A stretch of DNA of 8,654 nucleotides from an uncultured Pseudomonadota bacterium. GTDB lineage: Bacteria; Pseudomonadota; Gammaproteobacteria; Burkholderiales; SG8-39. Below the pieces are notes generated by a model. It was not told the origin of the DNA, did no database searches, and was given only the letters and a program-made list of their open reading frames with translations. Both the position numbers and the translations under genes were made by a program. Shown piece by piece: positions 5,664 to 8,654 of the stretch; the stretch's first letter is position 1; each line of letters starts with the position of its first letter. The DNA is taken from contig CAIPGJ010000385.1 of the NCBI GenBank assembly GCA_903864555.1, positions 1-8,654 on the forward strand, written 5' to 3'.

Positions 5664-6893
5664 CTAGCGCAGTTTGCCGGCTTGTTCGCGTTCACGTCCG
5701 CCCGTACCCATGCGGCGGGCCATGATCACCTTCTGGATGTCGGTGGTGGCGCCCGGGTGCAGCGAGGTGATGGCATCGCGCTGGAAATACTCGATGGCCG
5801 CGCGCAGCGGCGCCCAGCGCTCGTCCTTGGTCAGCGCGTACGGACCGGCGATCCGCAGCATGCGCTCGGCGACGTCCAGGCTGGAGAGCTTGCGACGCAG
5901 GCTGTACTGCGGGCCTTCGTAGGAACGCGGCTTGTGCGCATGCGACAGCCAGTGATTGCGCAGGGCGAACAGGCGGGTGATCTCCGCCTCGCAATGGAGC
6001 TCGGCGATCTGCAGGCGCGCATCCGGATCATCGGCGATGCGATAACCGTCATGTGTTTCCTTGCAGAAATCGATGAACTCCTGGATCACCCGGCGGTCTG
6101 CCAGGCGGCCGGTGCCGCCGTGCTCGACTTCCAGGTGCGTGGTCGCCACCTTCCAGCCGTTGTTCTCGCCACCGACCAGGTTGAAGGCCGGCACGCGCAC
6201 GTTGTCGAAGAACACCGCGTTCTTGCAACCGCCACCGGCACCACCCTCGCCACCGGTGGCCAGGACTTCCATGGGCTGCACGGTGACCCCGGGCAGGTTC
6301 ATGGGGATCATGATCCAGGAGAGGTTCTTGTGGCGTTCGCCCTTGGGATCGGTGACAACGATGGTCCAGGAGTAGTCGGCGCCATGCGCACTGCCGACCC
6401 ACATCTTTTGGCCGTTAATCACATAGTGGTCACCGTCACGGATGGCGGTGGTCTTGATGCCGGCCAGGTCGGAACCCGCGCCCGGCTCGGAGAGCAGCTG
6501 CCAGGTGCGCACTTCGCCGCGGAAAATCGGCGGCAGGAAGGCCTTCTTGTGCTCCTCGGTGCCCCACACCAGGATGGTCGGGCCGCCCATGCGTCCGCCC
6601 GAATCGTAGTAGGGAGGCAGCGCCAGGCCGATGCGCGCCAGTTCGTCGTTCAGGATCATCTCGTGGTCGGCGGACAGGTCCGCACCGCCATACTCCGTGG
6701 GCATGTTCGGGTAGAGCCAGCCCTTGGCGCCCAGGCGGCGGCCGAGTTCACGGCGCAGCTGGTATTGGTCAACGGGTTGGTCATTCGGATCGACATGGTG
6801 CTCGATCCCGGGCGGTACGTTTTTATCGAGGAATGCTCGAACCTCGGCGCGGAATTCTTTCTGCTCTTCCGTGTCTTGAATGGCGAAATCCAT
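5664..6893 (-). CDS. Acyl-CoA dehydrogenase, probable catalytic subunit
   Basis: This 409-residue protein desaturates an acyl-CoA at the alpha-beta bond using FAD, passing electrons to ETF. Motifs run in order: GRRLGAKGWLYPNMPTEYGG (51-70), LLSEPGAGSDLAGIKT (133-148) for flavin and substrate binding, YVINGQKMWVGSAHGAD (157-173), and ENNGWKVATTHLEVEHGG (243-260). Glu257 aligns with the helix-G glutamate that is the base in IVD-like and ChsE-type dehydrogenases; the arginine usually after it is His258. The C-terminal segment HPGATTDIQKVIMARRMG (379-396) is the family's GG.xEIQ region with Asp in place of Glu. The length is slightly above the usual 380-400, as in the large subunits of heteromeric enzymes. 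The start ATG at 6893 has AGAGGAG 8 nt upstream. It leads the operon with the second subunit. The substrate is probably not a simple fatty acid, but this is inference. Confidence 0.93.
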   Translation of the reverse strand: MDFAIQDTEEQKEFRAEVRAFLDKNVPPGIEHHVDPNDQPVDQYQLRRELGRRLGAKGWLYPNMPTEYGGADLSADHEMILNDELARIGLALPPYYDSGGRMGGPTILVWGTEEHKKAFLPPIFRGEVRTWQLLSEPGAGSDLAGIKTTAIRDGDHYVINGQKMWVGSAHGADYSWTIVVTDPKGERHKNLSWIMIPMNLPGVTVQPMEVLATGGEGGAGGGCKNAVFFDNVRVPAFNLVGGENNGWKVATTHLEVEHGGTGRLADRRVIQEFIDFCKETHDGYRIADDPDARLQIAELHCEAEITRLFALRNHWLSHAHKPRSYEGPQYSLRRKLSSLDVAERMLRIAGPYALTKDERWAPLRAAIEYFQRDAITSLHPGATTDIQKVIMARRMGTGGREREQAGKLR

Positions 6894-7204
6894 GGATCAG
6901 ACTCCTCTTGTCCAGGTTCAGTGTTGTAGACCGCTGATAATTTCAGTTCGGTGCTGACAGACGCCGTTGCTGGCGCCCCCTCCCTCGCGTCCACGGCCTG
7001 CCGGACCTGGGCTTGTCACCGTACTGCCCCCTGATTCTAACTCCCGGCCCCTGCCCCAAACGCCAGGCCGAAAAAAAACAGGGGGACAAAGCAGGACAGC
7101 CCAAGGGGAATCAGCGCCATTGTTCACAAAGCGGAACATGTATAGGAAAACTGCTTGGTGACCGCCGCCCTAGACCACCCTGCCGGCCACCGTGTCAGGA
7201 ACGA
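6894..7204 (-). other. Intergenic region upstream of dehydrogenase operon
   Basis: This 311-bp gap between two minus-strand genes holds no credible gene. It should contain the promoter of the acyl-CoA dehydrogenase pair and the end of the aldolase transcript. It includes the dyad at 7121-7138, a TATACA hexamer upstream of it (minus strand, about 7139-7144), and a run of eight T on the minus strand near 7072-7079 that follows a C-rich stretch but no obvious stem. AGAGGAG at 6902-6908 is the ribosome site of the dehydrogenase. Confidence 0.5.
7121..7138. promoter_or_regulatory. Candidate operator, TGTTC-N8-GAACA
   Basis: TGTTC (7121-7125) and GAACA (7134-7138) are perfect 5-bp arms around 8 bp. 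On the minus strand the centre, TTCCGCTTTGTGAA, resembles the TTCCGC..GCGGAA-type dyads bound by IclR-family regulators of aromatic and organic-acid catabolism. TATACA on the minus strand lies just upstream and could be a -10 element, though no good -35 is visible. It sits about 230 bp before the dehydrogenase start, implying a long leader if it is used. No regulator gene is in the window. Confidence 0.35.
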
Positions 7205-7993
7205 TCAGCCCTGCCTGCCGCACGCGGCAGCAGCCTTGCGCGCCTGCTGCAGGTACTGGCTGCTGCCCTGCTGCAGCAGGCGGCCCACGGTGCTATGGAA
7301 GAACTGCACGCCCAGTTCGAGGAACTTCGGAATGTGGCTGTCGGGGCAACTGCAACCGGCAATACCGCCACCAGCGCGGATGGCCTGCACACCGCGCTCC
7401 ATCATCTTCAGCACTTCGGGGTGGGTCTGCTGTCCGGTGTAGCCCATGGACTGCGACAGGTCGCCCGAGCCGATGAAGAACACATCGATGCCGGGCACCT
7501 TGACCATCTCGGGCAGGTTCTCGATGGCCTCGACTTCCTCGATCATGACGCAGACCAGGGTTTCGCGGTTGGCGGCGGCAGCGTAATCGCCGGTGCTCAT
7601 CTGATAGCCATAGCCGCCGGCACGGCCACCACCGAACAGCCCGCGATGGCCAAGCGGCGCGTACTTCACGGCATCGACCACGGCACGCGCCTCGTCGACG
7701 GTGTTGACATGCGGCACCTGCACGCCCCAGGCGCCCCGGTCGAGGAAGGGGGCAATGATCTCCGGCTTCGCCGCCACTGGCCGCACGATGGGCGCCATGC
7801 CGGTGATTTCCGCGGCCATGATGCAGGCCTCGGCGGTATCCACGGTGATGGAGCCATGCTCGTTGTCGAGCAGGATCCAGTCAAAGCCCAGGCTGCCCAG
7901 CATCTCCACCACCTGCGGCGAAGGGAAGGTGCACATGACTCCGAAGGCAGCCTGACCGGCCTGCAGTTTCTGCTTGAGCGTGTTGCTGCGCAT
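7205..7993 (-). CDS. HpcH/HpaI-family class II aldolase
   Basis: This 262-residue protein belongs to the metal-dependent pyruvate aldolases related to HpaI (4-hydroxy-2-oxoheptanedioate aldolase), which cleave 2-oxo-4-hydroxy acids to pyruvate plus an aldehyde. Key features are FDWILLDNEHG (37-47) with His46 as the likely general base, Arg71 (IVRP), VPHVNTVDEA (93-102), the metal ligand Glu152 (MIEEVEAIENLP, 150-161) and Asp178 (IGSGDLSQSMG, 174-184). HpaI Gln147 corresponds to Met150. Length matches the family (about 250-265), and all core residues are present, so it should be active and cytoplasmic. The start ATG at 7993 has AGGAG at 8002-8006 on the minus strand. It follows the FAD dehydrogenase by 44 bp, so the two probably share a transcript. 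The family is broad and some members act on CoA esters or sugars, so the substrate is open. Confidence 0.9.
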   Translation of the reverse strand: MRSNTLKQKLQAGQAAFGVMCTFPSPQVVEMLGSLGFDWILLDNEHGSITVDTAEACIMAAEITGMAPIVRPVAAKPEIIAPFLDRGAWGVQVPHVNTVDEARAVVDAVKYAPLGHRGLFGGGRAGGYGYQMSTGDYAAAANRETLVCVMIEEVEAIENLPEMVKVPGIDVFFIGSGDLSQSMGYTGQQTHPEVLKMMERGVQAIRAGGGIAGCSCPDSHIPKFLELGVQFFHSTVGRLLQQGSSQYLQQARKAAAACGRQG

Positions 7994-8037
7994 GGGTCCT
8001 GCTCCTATATTCTCATTTTGATATATGGATGCTGTGT

Positions 8038-8654
8038 TCAGGCGCGGGCGGCATGTTCCGCGGCCAGCAGACCGAAGATGAGGGCGGTGGCCTGAAAGCC
8101 GACATAGGCGCCGGCCGGATTCTCCGCGCCGCCGGTGGTGCTGCCGTTCATGGACAGGCCCGCCGCATAGAGGCCGGAAATCACCCGCTTGTCCCAGTCG
8201 AGCACCTGGCCCTGCGGGTTGACCAGAAAGCCGCCATAGGTGGCCACCAGGCCGGGCAGGAAGGGGATGGCCAGGTAAGGCGCCTGCGCGAGGCGCCGGA
8301 TGCCGGTGCGCGCCGGACCGGACAGGGCGTGCGTTTGTTTGGGGACGCTGCGCGGCACGGCCAGTTCCGCGGTCTTGCCGTCGGCGACAGCCTGGTCGTA
8401 CTCCGCCACCGTCTGCGCCAGGCGCGGGCTGATGCCGGCCATCTGCGCCAGTTCGGCGGGGGTGTCAGCCGTGTGGATGGTACCGCCGTAGGTACGTACA
8501 TCCTCCACCCGGGCCTTCACTTCGGGGATGGAATAAATGGCGTGATCGATGATGATCCAGCCGGAGATCTCGATCGATGTCTTGGTCATGAGGCTGCCGA
8601 CGTAACGCGGTCCCAGCCCCTCATCGACAAAGCGCTGGCCACTGCGGTTGACCA
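8038..8654 (-). CDS. FAD-dependent dehydrogenase, fumarate reductase/KstD-like flavoprotein, 5' truncated
   Basis: Only the C-terminal 204 residues are in the window; the frame stays open to position 8652 and the gene continues past the right edge. The visible part begins VNRSGQRFVDEGLGPRY, a hallmark of the flavocytochrome c / fumarate reductase / 3-ketosteroid dehydrogenase superfamily (VNxxGxRFVDE). It ends with GGFLVNPQGQVLDWDKRVISGLYAAG and the FAD-contacting ENPAGAYVGFQATALIFGLLAAEHAA segment. The Met whose codon is at 8587-8589 is internal, not the start. Such enzymes oxidise or reduce C-C bonds alpha-beta to a carbonyl or carboxylate. Without the N-terminal Rossmann motif and capping domain I cannot tell a steroid, carboxylate or tricarballylate-type dehydrogenase apart. 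The aldolase follows after 44 bp. Confidence 0.88.
   Translation of the reverse strand, partial: VNRSGQRFVDEGLGPRYVGSLMTKTSIEISGWIIIDHAIYSIPEVKARVEDVRTYGGTIHTADTPAELAQMAGISPRLAQTVAEYDQAVADGKTAELAVPRSVPKQTHALSGPARTGIRRLAQAPYLAIPFLPGLVATYGGFLVNPQGQVLDWDKRVISGLYAAGLSMNGSTTGGAENPAGAYVGFQATALIFGLLAAEHAARA

Noticed and set aside
4621..6929. Long plus-strand open frames opposite both acyl-CoA dehydrogenases
   Set aside because: Both dehydrogenases show full family motifs on the minus strand; the antisense products are compositionally biased and match no family.
7066..7100. Intrinsic terminator at the eight-T run after the aldolase
   Set aside because: The C-rich sequence before the T-run does not form a convincing stem on the minus strand.
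7013..8095. Plus-strand open frame opposite the aldolase
   Set aside because: It spans the intergenic gap and the aldolase antisense strand without domain features or a ribosome site.

Overview
The window looks like chromosomal DNA of a GC-rich betaproteobacterium, most likely Burkholderiales or a close relative. The main support is two separate tripartite-tricarboxylate-type (Bug/TctC) periplasmic binding proteins, a family strongly expanded in that group, beside CoA-dependent catabolic genes. This placement is inference from gene content, not a database match. I see no tRNA, rRNA, CRISPR array, transposase or phage gene.

Layout. Positions 1-358 hold a palindromic repeat cluster and the leader of a plus-strand gene pair: a Bug solute-binding protein (359-1327), then after 18 bp a short transthyretin/5-hydroxyisourate-hydrolase-like protein (1346-1699) that lacks hallmark residues of true HIU hydrolases. 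Positions 1700-2243 lie between convergent genes and hold an AT-rich palindromic island, a short direct repeat and three more copies of the palindromic repeat, two of them head to head. All genes to the right are on the minus strand. In transcription order from the right edge they are a truncated FAD-dependent dehydrogenase (8038 to beyond the window), an HpcH/HpaI-family aldolase (7205-7993), a 311-bp gap with a possible operator, two acyl-CoA dehydrogenase subunits (5664-6893 and 4531-5649, 14 bp apart), a strong intrinsic terminator (4451-4490), a second Bug protein (3418-4425), a 310-bp gap, and an HDOD-domain protein (2244-3107).

How the genes may work together. The minus-strand set reads as part of a catabolic locus for an organic acid. 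The Bug protein would capture the carboxylate in the periplasm, the paired acyl-CoA dehydrogenases would desaturate its CoA thioester as a heteromer, and the FAD dehydrogenase and aldolase would do further oxidation and C-C cleavage. No CoA ligase, hydratase, thiolase, Bug membrane partner or regulator is visible, so the substrate cannot be named. The plus-strand Bug/HIUase-like pair may be a separate small transport-linked unit. The HDOD protein is probably unrelated signalling.

The points most worth a second look are the divergent HIUase-like protein paired with a Bug protein, the intergenic repeat whose stem changes sequence while staying base-paired, the terminator in the leader of the second Bug gene, and the split of catalytic features between the two acyl-CoA dehydrogenases.
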